Origin: Seriola aureovittata
Taxonomy: Eukaryota; Chordata; Actinopteri; Carangiformes; Carangidae
DNA: 64,000 nt
Assembly: GCF_021018895.1 (NCBI RefSeq)
Contig: NC_079368.1
Coordinates: 13,953,856 to 14,017,855, forward strand
Direction: 5' to 3'
Shown here one piece after another: positions 1-11,900 of the stretch. The notes under the pieces are model-generated. The model searched no databases. It was not told where the DNA came from and saw nothing but the letters and a program-made list of their open reading frames with translations. The position numbers and the translations under genes were made by a program. Positions within the stretch are counted from its first letter, which is position 1; each line of letters starts with the position of its first letter.

Positions 1-2087
1 TCAATGGAAATACTGTGGATACAAATTTAAACCACAATAAGATCCTGTAAGTCTGAGTTACTCGTCAGGAGTTTTTCAATTGTCTGCAGTGTGATTCCTC
101 ATACTGCTCCCTGCCCACTGTTAACCTGGGGAGGAAGTAAACACACGGGTGCCTCGTCAAGTACCCGTTGTGTCACTCTGTGTGTCTTTTCTTTTTTCAG
201 TTTCATCAAAACCCAACCTGTCCTGCGGTTAGCTTAGCAGACCCTGATATTGTGCAAACACCTCAATTGACCAATAGGAGTCACTAGTGCAAAGATTAAC
301 ACATCATCCCACACCTGTTTCCCACCTATGCACACAGAGGTATCATTACTGGTGTTTGTATTCTTGTATTTCTGAACTTGAAAATTCCTGCAAGCACAGT
401 TTTTACATAAATGACACAAAAAGACTTTAAACAACAATATGACAACGAAAAACAACAGATACAAGCCTGATGAAGATAACCAGGATTTCTAAAGAAAAAT
501 CAGTTGATCTATTGGAGGTCGGTTATCCTGAATTTCAGTGATGAAGTGAATAACTATCACTTTAAATAAAGCTCAGGATGGGTATAGCTGTATTTAAATA
601 ACATCTTGGAGCAAAACTTGGGGAACTATGTAAAGACACTCTCTCAATAAATAGCTAGGCTACGCAGCTGGCTAAACGTTGGAGTAACTTTAAACCTTCT
701 GTATTTTTTTTTGGCTGATGAGTAACATCTTATTGGGCAGATTAATCATGCCCAATAGAAATGTTCTTCTATACACTTTGTATCTTCAATATGCACATTA
801 GCCCTTAAAACACAAACATTCATCAGCTAAGGACCTCCTTGTGGTGGTCTAAATCAGGAAATACGATAAAAAGTATTTGACCAAGACTCTTGATCAATTC
901 TCTGTATACATTTCCCCTTTACACTATATATACACACACAACAGAAAGCAAATCTTTAAATGTTAAAAGTCATGATGTTTAAAACAGTACATCCAAAATC
1001 GCAGGGAAAAAGGTTGTAGGATTGAGCATATTTACATTATAATTACAAGTTTACAAGCAAACAGGGTTAAAGCATGAGCGTGTACAGTGACTGCACTGCA
1101 CGCAAAAAAGCAATGGAAATAAAACTTTTTGATTAGAGCTAAATTGGGCTTATGACTGAAGAGAGAAAGAAAGAGAGAGAAAGAAAGAAAGAGAGAGAGA
1201 AAGAAAGAAAGAAAGAAAGAACTAACGACATTTGGCTCCAGTGTGCACTGCCTGCTCTCACCTAAGACACATTGGTTGATTTAAACCTGCACTGCTGTGC
1301 ACTACGCCATCTACTGTACACAGTGGGAAGGTTTTTCAGTACATTCAAGTGATGCTGACACAAGATTGGTACTTCAAGCTATCGCACAATCAACCAATCT
1401 TCTAGCCAAACCATGACTAATATAGTAAATGCTTCAAGTTATATGAATAATTACAGTAAAGATTGACGCGCGGCTATCATTTCTACACAGATTTTCATGA
1501 CACAGAGATACGAGGTTAGCTTAATTCTAAGAATACTAACATCTCTCAAGTACTGTAATGTCAACTTCTCATCGCTGAGGAATCCCTGACAACTGCATCT
1601 ACATTTATCCGACAGTTGAGAGAAAGTCCAGGACTGACACATAAACAGTGACATTCTTCATACTTAGTCTTATTGAAGTGGCCATTATACAGCTCGTACA
1701 GTTACATGCCTGAGAGCAAGCTGAGCGAAAGAAGGGTGGGGGAAGCATGATTGTCTGCTCAGGCATGAGGTTTATATGAGAGCTGCAGAGGAGAGGTTTG
1801 GTCGACAGCATAAAGTGTGAGGAGTGTGTGTTTGCATCTGACAACTCCCTGTCAGACACACAATCAGAGCCACCCTGAGCTAGCAAATACAACTTACAGG
1901 ACCAATCTCAGAAAATCAAACACCTTGTCCACCCAGGTAGAGGACAACCTCTGGCTTTGTTTAATACTCTGGCCTGGATAAAGGGAGTTAGGAGACACAG
2001 TCCTACAATAGTGCAAACACTGCTGTTGTCTTGACGACATGCCCCAGTTGCCTGTTAGTGGGGCCGAGACCGGATGGAGTGCCTGTA
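1..2087. other. lnpep 3' untranslated / downstream region
   Basis: No coding exon is visible here. The part next to the lnpep stop codon (2088-2090) is presumably its 3' UTR on the minus strand. An ATTAAA (minus strand) at 1960-1965, about 120 bases past the stop, is a possible polyadenylation signal, but I see no strong AATAAA, so the true end is unknown. A purine-rich GA/GAAA microsatellite lies at about 1158-1221. The rest looks like ordinary AT-rich intergenic or UTR sequence. Confidence 0.5.
1158..1221. repeat. GA/GAAA-type purine microsatellite
   Basis: About 64 bases are almost entirely purine on the plus strand, with mixed GA and GAAA units. This is a simple-sequence tract downstream of lnpep with no associated gene signal. 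Confidence 0.9.
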
Positions 2088-3913
2088 TTAGAGCCATTTT
2101 CGGAGTGTAGACAGATTGTTGTTCATCCAGCGCTGATTCAACCTGATGGTTTCCAAAGCTTCCTGCACGCTCCTCATCTGAGAGCCACGCTCCTTCAGAC
2201 CGGAGAAGAAACCCTGTACCTTCACAACACACAAACACACACACACAGTGAGATGTTTGCTAGATCAGACTTGACATCTAGTAAAACAATAAAGACCATT
2301 TGGCAAACAGTTAATGTCTCACCATAAACAAGTGAACAGAGCCTCAAATACATATTCTATTAGAAGAAAAAAAACATACTTGATCAAGGTGGGCCTGTGT
2401 GGAGAACTGGGAGGTGGCAGACTTAATGATTGTCTGGATTGCAAAGGAGCCCACAGGGAATCTATAGCAAAAAACAATTGTAAATCAATACTGATGTCAT
2501 TTAATTTTTTCATCTTTATGTGAACTAATCCTTAAATGTATTCTCAATGACAACATGTATGAAGCAGACACAAACCACTTACTTCTCTATGAGTCGGTCC
2601 CAGTTCTCTTGTACAAAATCCCAGGCAAACAAGTAGCCAGCGAAGCCATTACACACAGTGCTGATGACCAAAGGCAACTCCTGTGTCTGGATGATATCCC
2701 CGTTTAGACCTGCCTTTAGAATCCTAGACAGACCGAAATAAGTGCTCTGTTCAAATGCTCTTAAGTGCATAAACAGCACTGACAATACCCTCAACCTCAT
2801 TATCATCACTTCTGTACACTCCTCTATTACACCCAGTGCAAAGCAAAATGCAAGTGTCTTTGCTAGTTTCAGACACAGGTGTGATTTTCCGGTCCAGCAC
2901 CCACATTGTTTAAAGAGCAAATACACTTGTGGTCATTGGCGTGTTGGTCTTAAAATGAGGTGTGGTCAAGCGCATTGTTGGCACGCATTGCTATCTTGAG
3001 GTGGACAGCAATTGTGCGATTGACCAACAAAAACCTGGTCTGAATATCGCAGTATTTCACTGTTATTCCAAGGGCTCATTATCAAGATAGTAATATGCAC
3101 CAAGATAGGCGAGTACACAACGTGCATTTATTCTGCCTGTTACGCACAAGCAGAGTGAGCTGAAAATGCATTTCATTCTTTGCACACACTGAAAGTCACT
3201 CTGGATGAGAATGTCATAGAATCTATATAACTGGACACTAACTCAAAGTTGAGCAATGACCTGGCCATGCCAATATATCAGCTGATATCTGTATCTGTGT
3301 ATAATTCAGAGAATAACTTACAAGTAATTGCAGTACAGAAATACTGAGGTTGATTTGTGACCACTGAGAGCACTGACAAGTTGCATTTTCCATTGTAAAC
3401 TGTCCCATTCATTCAGTAACTTGGACACAAACAAACCTAAACAAAAAACCAAGGAGTCCATTTTAAGATTAGCCTCAAAAATCAAGTATCATCTGGGTAA
3501 TGTACAATATATGACGATATATAATATGGTGATGAGGGTGACACTGAAGTATATGAAGCAACAATATTATATCAAACCCTGGCCTAGGTGGGAATCCTCA
3601 GGATGGTGTGGTCAAGTTTTTTTTTTTGGTTTTTTTTTACATTGAATTTTCTATGAAATTTCTTTCAGGATGGATTGATAGGATTTTGATGCACAGTTTT
3701 GTGAACTTGCATTAGTAAGCAGCCTGTTTCATCCACTGTAAGTACAAACCAAAGCAGGTGGAGTGGACTTGAATGAACTGACAGCAAACAACATGCATTA
3801 ACATTTAAAACATTGCTGCCCTGATGGGTCCAAATGAAACTGACTTGTTAAGTGTGTGTGTTCAACAAATCATGAATGAATGAAGAAAGGATGTTGCTGC
3901 TTGATTCTGTCCA

Positions 3914-3991
<78 letters not shown>

Positions 3992-5086
3992 TACAAACAC
4001 TTACCATACTAAACGACGTGTGTCCTGAGTGGATGCTAGGCCTTGTAGCATTTTTCGCTTCTCTGCATCATAAGTGTTATGTCCGTACATTTTGAGCAAA
4101 GACTCCCAACCTTCATCTGACTGAGCAGCCACAGTGAATACAACTCGCTGCAGATCGCCTGGTATCCTATGGAAATACATATAGAAGGAATAAATATGTA
4201 AACATAATTTACATATTTTACAACTGCTTAAAATTTCAGTTTTCTTCCACCAGCTCAAATTCCAGTTACCCATTCAATCAAGTTACAGCCGCCTCCACCC
4301 CTACTAAAGGTAATTTCTATCTCTAAAAAGAAAAGATGTGTGCCCTACACTGCTCACCCTGTTGCTAGCATGACCAGGATAAGAAAAATGAAAGTTTCTT
4401 GTGTGCTTTACATACCGTAAAGTGCTATTGGACTCATACTGTTTGAACAGGGCTTTGGCTTTTTGAGTACAATTTACTGCATTCAGACTGCAGGCCATCT
4501 CCAGCAGGGCTGAGCGCAGCTCCTGTTTAGACACACTCTCTTCCTCTTCCCATGTTTGATTTTCCATCAGAGAACCAAAATGATGCGTAATATAATTCTG
4601 TTACATGCAAGAAAAAAAAAAAAAACAGATTAACAAAATTAACATTAGAACACAAACACTAAACTCATGTAATGGGCTCTATCTCCAAGGAGTGTGTTTC
4701 GCACTGTCCTGTGCCCACCTGCTCAGAGCAGGTCAACTACTTGGAACACCTTTGTTCCACAGTATTTTCATCACAATTTATTATGTTTTGCTCATCTTAC
4801 CACTTTAATTTTCCATTTTTCAACCAGCTGACAAAAAAGTTTTATATTTGACTGGTAATAATGCCACCTAGACAGAATATAGAATGAATGATTGTTATCA
4901 GCTCTGTAATCCATAACATAAGTAGTCTACACTAATGGCCTCTACTGTGGTGAGCGTCTTTACAGCCATTTGAAGGTAGCAGGTATCTGTTCCTTCCGCA
5001 GTCATTTACAGGAGTGATGTTGTCACTGTTAAGCCACAATTACAAACGGCAGATCCTCTAGTTTCATTTTGTCCAACCAGCACCAG

Positions 5087-5158
<72 letters not shown>

Positions 5159-5880
5159 GTACCTTCATGCGGGCCACAAGAACATGCTCCTGTCTTTTGT
5201 CTAGCAGCATGTAGATACGATTGAGCTGTAGCAAGGCCTCTGTCACAGGAGAAGTCTCTGTTTCATTGGACATGTAGTTCAACAGTCTGAGGACCTGATT
5301 GAAGGATACACGTCCCAGTCTGGTGACAATGCAGGAAAGTGACCGGAAGAAGTGTGTGAAAGGAGAGTGAAATGCAAGAATTAGAAAATACTCCTCCACT
5401 TGTGTTTTTTAGTTATATAAGGTCCTCACTTCATCATTTTATGCAATTAGATATTTGTGTAAAATTTTGTGATTTGACCTTTGATCACCAAATTCTAATC
5501 AGGTCATCCTTGAGTCTAAGTGAATGTTTGTGCCAAATTTCAAGAGATTCTCTAAAGGCATTCCCAAGGTATCGTGTTAACGAGAATGGGACAGATGGAC
5601 AGACAACTTGAAAACATAATGCCTCCGGCCAGGCTGCAGCCAGCGCGGAGGTATAAAAAGACTCTTTAGATTTTCTCTCATACCTGGAGAGAGCAAAGAT
5701 GTTGTGTATGAGAGAGGCACGGTCCTCATGTGTAAGAACACTGACATTTTTGGACAAAGCCTCTATGAGAGCATCCCAGCCCTCATTTCCATAGTGGACG
5801 ATGTAGAAACCTGTGTTTCTGTAGTTCAACTTCAGCCACTTCACACTTTCTGGCAGCTTTAGAGTACCTAAAAACACACA

Positions 5881-5922
<42 letters not shown>

Positions 5923-8900
5923 TGTATCTTTTGACAATGCACCAAGGATTCTGAGGCTTAAAGGTAGAGTAAGCAGTGCAGGAGAAGACTTTTAATATTT
6001 GAACTCAATAGCAAAACAAATACACCCCTCCCTTCAGTGCTTCTTCAGAACTGCTAAAGCACGGACACATTGGTGAAATTATATAAAAGTAATACACGTT
6101 AGTTGGTTCGTTGGCTGTAAATTCATGTTATTGATTAGTCAGACTGGCCACTGTGGCTACTGGCTAGGCTAACAAAGGTTATGTTAGCCCAGAGTCAGAA
6201 TCAGAATTAAAAATTACTTTACTGTCAAAAGCATCGCACATATCCCAACTGCAGAACAGAGAAAGACTTAAACATTTCTGCTGATAGGAAACGATATGTG
6301 CCGGTGGAATATCACCCATCTCCCCTTTTCTCCGTTTCTTTCCATTCTCCTGTGCACAGGCACAAATGCCCCCTGTTGCTGATTGGCTGGAATAGTGCTG
6401 TGCTGCTTGGTGTGAGTCACTTTGTTTATTTCCCATTTACAGAGCCAGGGCTGTGTAGATTAAAATATCTTACTCTTCGTTCAAGATAGAAGATTAAAAC
6501 TTGGTGTTTTACCTGTCTTGTTCTTCAGAGTGAACACCTGTCTGCACTCAGGGGCCAAACTACAGCTGTCGTTTACGTACGTCACTGGAACATTCCACAG
6601 GCTGAAGAGAGTGCACAATGCAGTTATGGTTATGGCGTGTTTCTATGATCTGTGCGTGTGTCTGCGTGTGTGGTAATGTAACCCACCTGGAAGTATGCGT
6701 GGCATTGTCAGATGTGAGGAGGAAGTGCTCCTGTGTGAGGGTCAACTGACTTCCCTTGCGGCTCACAGTGACCAATGGGAAGCCTTTCTGTGATGTCCAT
6801 GAGCTCATCATCTCTGACACATTCTGGTGCTGCGTTGAGACCTCGACCTGAGGACAGGAAGAGAAATCCAGAGTCTGTGCAGGCAAACACCATTTTCATT
6901 GTCTTTTCTGTATATATGAAGATAATTGTGGGAGAGGTCTGAGAGTTAAATGGCAAATAGATAAATGGGATATCCACAAAAAGTTCACACAACTCAGAGA
7001 TTCCATCTAAACCATGTCCTTTAACTAAATAAGCCAAGCCTCAACACGCTCAAAATCCACTATTCTTGTTTTGCCATTTAATTAACTTTTTAATACTAAC
7101 AGACATTTAGGACTGGTAGTATCGTGGCATACCTCCTAATGACTCATGCAAGACTAGGCAGGTGCAACTAAAGCTTCAACAGAAGCAGCAGGGGCAAGTA
7201 ATGAGATGGCAGACTGCCATTAAACTAAGGGCACTTGGTGCAAGCCCTTTTGACAGTAATTATCCAATGTAATGTCTGTATCTAAAGTATCCTGTCCTCT
7301 GACTTCCATACAACATTATAACATTATCAACTATAATCACAAGTCATTTTCTGCCTTTTATGTCAATAATGTAGCTCCTGTGACACTGATCAGGTGTGAT
7401 TATGTGATGACAATAACACACGCTAAAAGCAGCTGATGTCAGGGAAAATAAACTTTAGCCAGATGGTTGGCTGACAGACTGCAGAGGGGACGTAAGGGTA
7501 GTAGCCAAAGAGATAAACTGCTGATGTGTAGTATCCAATATAATCAATGAAAATTGCACCAAAAAACAAAAGGGCACATAGACACACAGACACAGACACA
7601 GACACACACAGACACACCTGTGTAAGGCTGTTCCAGAGGTCGTTGGTGTCTGTGTTAAATCCACTGAACTGTTTTAGGTATTGAATGATACCTTTTCTGA
7701 ACTGCTGATCTCCTGGCAGAGAGGCATTCAGCATCAGAAGAATGGATGCACCCTGGTAGGACAGAGAGGCACAAAGCATCTGTTATCAGACACAAAACAG
7801 AGTGCTACAGTTTTAACCAAGTGTGAGGTCCAGTCAAGAAATGTCTCTGCTGGTTGCGGAAGTTCAGTGACTTAATGAAAACTTATCTACTTACATATTG
7901 TATATAAAAGTGTACCTTTTCATAGGAGACGGAGTCAAACATCTCTTCCACCTGTTCCGCCGTATTAACGTCGGTCGACACTGCATGGGAGGAGTTTAGT
8001 GCATCTTTGTCCAAGGCTCTGAATCGCACCGCCAGGAACAAATTACCCTGCAAACAAACACAGGACTTACTGCACAGGCACACAGTGAGGCACACAACTT
8101 AATCTTCTTCAAGTATGTGAGAATGAATTCATGATCCAGATGTGAGAGCTTACAATGTCCAGCTTGGGCAACACTATCTGTAGCGACATGTACTGCATGT
8201 AAGTGGCAAAGCCTTCATTGAGCCACAGGTCATTCCACCAGCTCATAGTTACCAAGTTTCCAAACCACTGCAACACAATCACAGAAAGATTACAACTTGG
8301 ATAATCTTCATGGCCTCTGCTACACAAAGACAAAAGGAGACAAACCTACCTGATGAGCGAGCTCATGCGCTATGACCGAGGCAACTACTTGTTTCTCCAG
8401 AGGAGAGGACTGTTTGCCCACCAGTAGGCTGGTCTCTCTGAAAGTGATGAGTCCCCAGTTCTCCATGGCTCCTGCCAGGAAGTCTGGGATGGCTACCAAG
8501 TCTGACAAAAGAAAAGGGAGCATATTCGGGTGTGTAAAGAGTGAAGAAAAGTAATAATCAGTGGGGGATAAATAGTGTGTATACTGTACACATTGCATGA
8601 AATGTCCGTGTGCCCTCACCTAGTTTTTTGAGGGGGTAGTCTATTTCAAAGAAGTTATTGTAGAACTCCAGGAGTTTGGAGGCAGTGTCCATAGCGTACT
8701 CAGTGTGCTCCTTCTTCTCTGGCACAGAGTACACAGATACCTAAAACAAGCAGACATAACTATCACATACATCCAGACAGTTTATCAGCAACAACACAAA
8801 CTTAAGTAAACAAAGATTAGAGGGTGTACAACCTGAATTAAAAGGAAAAACAAGTTATATCACTGTCATACCTACCTGAGTTTTTGAGACATTTTTGCTG

Positions 8901-11900
8901 ACCGGGGTGAAATTAGCAACAACGAAGGCCACCAAGTAGGTGCTCATGTTGACACTGGTTTTTTCAAACTCATCTTGCATGAGGCCACCAGTAAGTGGTG
9001 TGGATTTAGCCTGAAACACACAGCATAAGGACAAGATGACAACCAACAAGTCACTGTGGTCACAGGAATGAGTCACCGGTCCCTCAATACAGGGCAGAAT
9101 ATAGAGTGAGTGACTTCACATAATGTTGTTCTGAAAATTGTGGCTAGCTAGGTGACAAACATGACATTTCTGATGAGCTGCAGTTGACTATGTGTTATTA
9201 ACAAAATGCTAGTAACACATTAAGCCTGTAAACATTAAACATCTGTGCTAACCTAGTAATGCTGAGCACAGACACTGGTACACTCTGTTTTTTACTTACT
9301 ACATGAAAAGTATTTTTAAAAATGGTTTTCTTTAACAGTTTAACCTGTACTGAAAATTAAATGTGTCCCACTATTGAAACCAAATGTAATTAAAAATTGG
9401 GGTCTGTTTTATGTTAGTGTTTTTAGTTTCAACTGTCAAATACTGGCAGCCCTTATATCAAATATTCTGTAAATGCTAGAGTAGAAAAAATTATGTCAAC
9501 CAAACAAATACATTGAAGAAGCCATTTAGCAAACAAGATTTTTCAACACTTGGCTTCATTCTGTGAAATGAACAGATCATAAGTAATGTTACAGTACCTT
9601 TGGCATGTTGGAAAGGGTCATATAGTTTTGTTTCCTGTTGATTTTAATCAGGAAGGTGGCTTTGAAAGCTGGTTCATCAAAGCAAGGGAAGGCCTTCCTG
9701 GCTGACAGTGGTTCAAACTGGGTTGCAGCTAGGACTCTGGGGACAAGAGGGAGAGGAGCATGATAATACTGAAAACAAAATTTTGTTAAATGCATGTAAA
9801 ACAATAAAGCTACCTCCAATTTACATTTCTAACTGTTATTTGTTACTGCAGTTCATCTTTCAGCCACTGTGAAGTACTTACAGCACAGATAATTAGTCAA
9901 GTCTACCTTTTGTTTCCATCTTTATCAGTGTAGGAGCTGTTGTAGAAACCATCATAGGTGTGTGAGAGGTTGGCAGAGTAATCCAGGGTCAAAACACAGT
10001 ACTGGCCTGCCTTCAGCTCCTCTGAGAATTTAACAGCTATCTGCTGTCTGGGTTTGTACTCCAGTACAGTTACATCACTGGCCTCTCCATCACCCAGCTG
10101 GAAGAGGGAGAAATTATCAGTTAACAACTAGCAGACAAAAGCTGTTCAGGCAGAAATTAAATCATTGAATGCAGTTCTGTTCAACTAGTCAGGAAGACTT
10201 TTCACATTAGAGAATGACATCTAAAATATCTAAACTCTGTCACAAACCCCCTCTCCCAATCCCACCTTAAAGGTAGCTTTGGTAATGTTGAGATTAGCAC
10301 CATGCAGGACAATCCGCTTGGTGTTATGAAGCACAGACATGGAAATAACAGTGGAGCCAGTGAAGGTCATGTTGTCGAGGTCAGGTGCCAGGGTGAGGTC
10401 ATAGCTGAGAGGACGTATGCTGTGAGGCAGCCGGAGCTGAGCCCATGGAAACAGTTCGCCATTTGTGGACAGAGGGTAGACTGTCTCTACGGGAATGGTC
10501 TTGTTTGGCTTACGACAACCTGTCTGCAGAAGGATGGAGGGTTGGGTTGAGCCAAGGAAATAGGTGTGTGATTGAGTATAGAGCAACAGAGAAATAAAGA
10601 GGGAAATAGTCTGACAGAGATATTGACTTAATGTATAGAAACAGTGATTAATGTTATTGCAAAACCTACCTAAACAGAACTAGTGAATATTTTTCTTACC
10701 TTGGTAAAGGTGCATCCAGGTAAGAAGTACAGTACCATGGTCATAGACGCCACTATCACCAGGAATAACACACATACAACCATGGTACGGGCCGAGGGTC
10801 GTGAACATGACCTGAAACCAGGAAGAGTTTAACATCACTTACTTTGAATGCTTCTACATAAAGAATGAAAGGTAGCAGCATTCCAATGTACATTAACTTG
10901 TACATGCTTTGGCGGTTTACTGGATCTGCATAATGTAGAAAATGACACCTGTATAAATTTTCTAAGACTTGAGCAGGGAATAAACTGTCATATAAACAGC
11001 CAACAAGATAAACTGACATTAAGCTGCAGAAAAGTTTTAATGTCTATCATTTTGACAGCCTGATCTTTTCAGAATGATCATACAAACTGAGAACTGGGCT
11101 GATAACTGAGAATCTTTTTATGCCAAGATATTGCGCATTATTCCAAATGATGACCTTTTCAGTGCATTACCTTGGTGGAGCCTGTCTGGTGTATGGGGAA
11201 GAGTTGGATCTGTGAGCAGAGCTACGGTTCATGAAGGACATGCCCAACAGACGGGCTGAAGACTCACAGTCCTCCTCATCCTCGTCCATGTCATTCTCTC
11301 CCAGGCCTCGCACAAGCAGCCGTGAGCTACGGGGCTCAAACACCACCTCATCTGGGTCAAGAGCAGGAAATGTCTGCAGAGAGCATGCAAAGTACAATCT
11401 GTTATTCTCCAGTTAAGCTGTGCAGTGTTTCCCATGTAATGTTAATAACTGGATTGCACTCCCAGGTAAATTAATTAGCACAGGGTAAGATGTCATATGT
11501 GGAGGCGGTGAGCAGATTGGGGGCAGAGAGGGGAATAATGGGAAGTAATCAGGACAGAGAAGGGTCTAACAACAGGCCACAGATGACAAGTTAAATCATA
11601 ATGACAGGAAAGCATTTTTAGCATTTTTTTCAAATTAGAAATGTGGTTGTGGCAAAATAACAATCTTGGACATTAGGGATGTAAAGGGGGATGATATTTA
11701 AAGGAGGGTTTGTTGGGTGGCGTTATGATTAAGAATGTTTATATCAACAGAAATTGACATGGAGGAAGAATTCATTGTAAAGATAAGATCAAATTTACAA
11801 TTTACATTGTGAAGATACAGCATCTTCATCACGCTAAAATTAAGTTCCTTGTTGCTAGAAGTAATTCACACAATGCTGATTATATATAGGTAGAATATAA

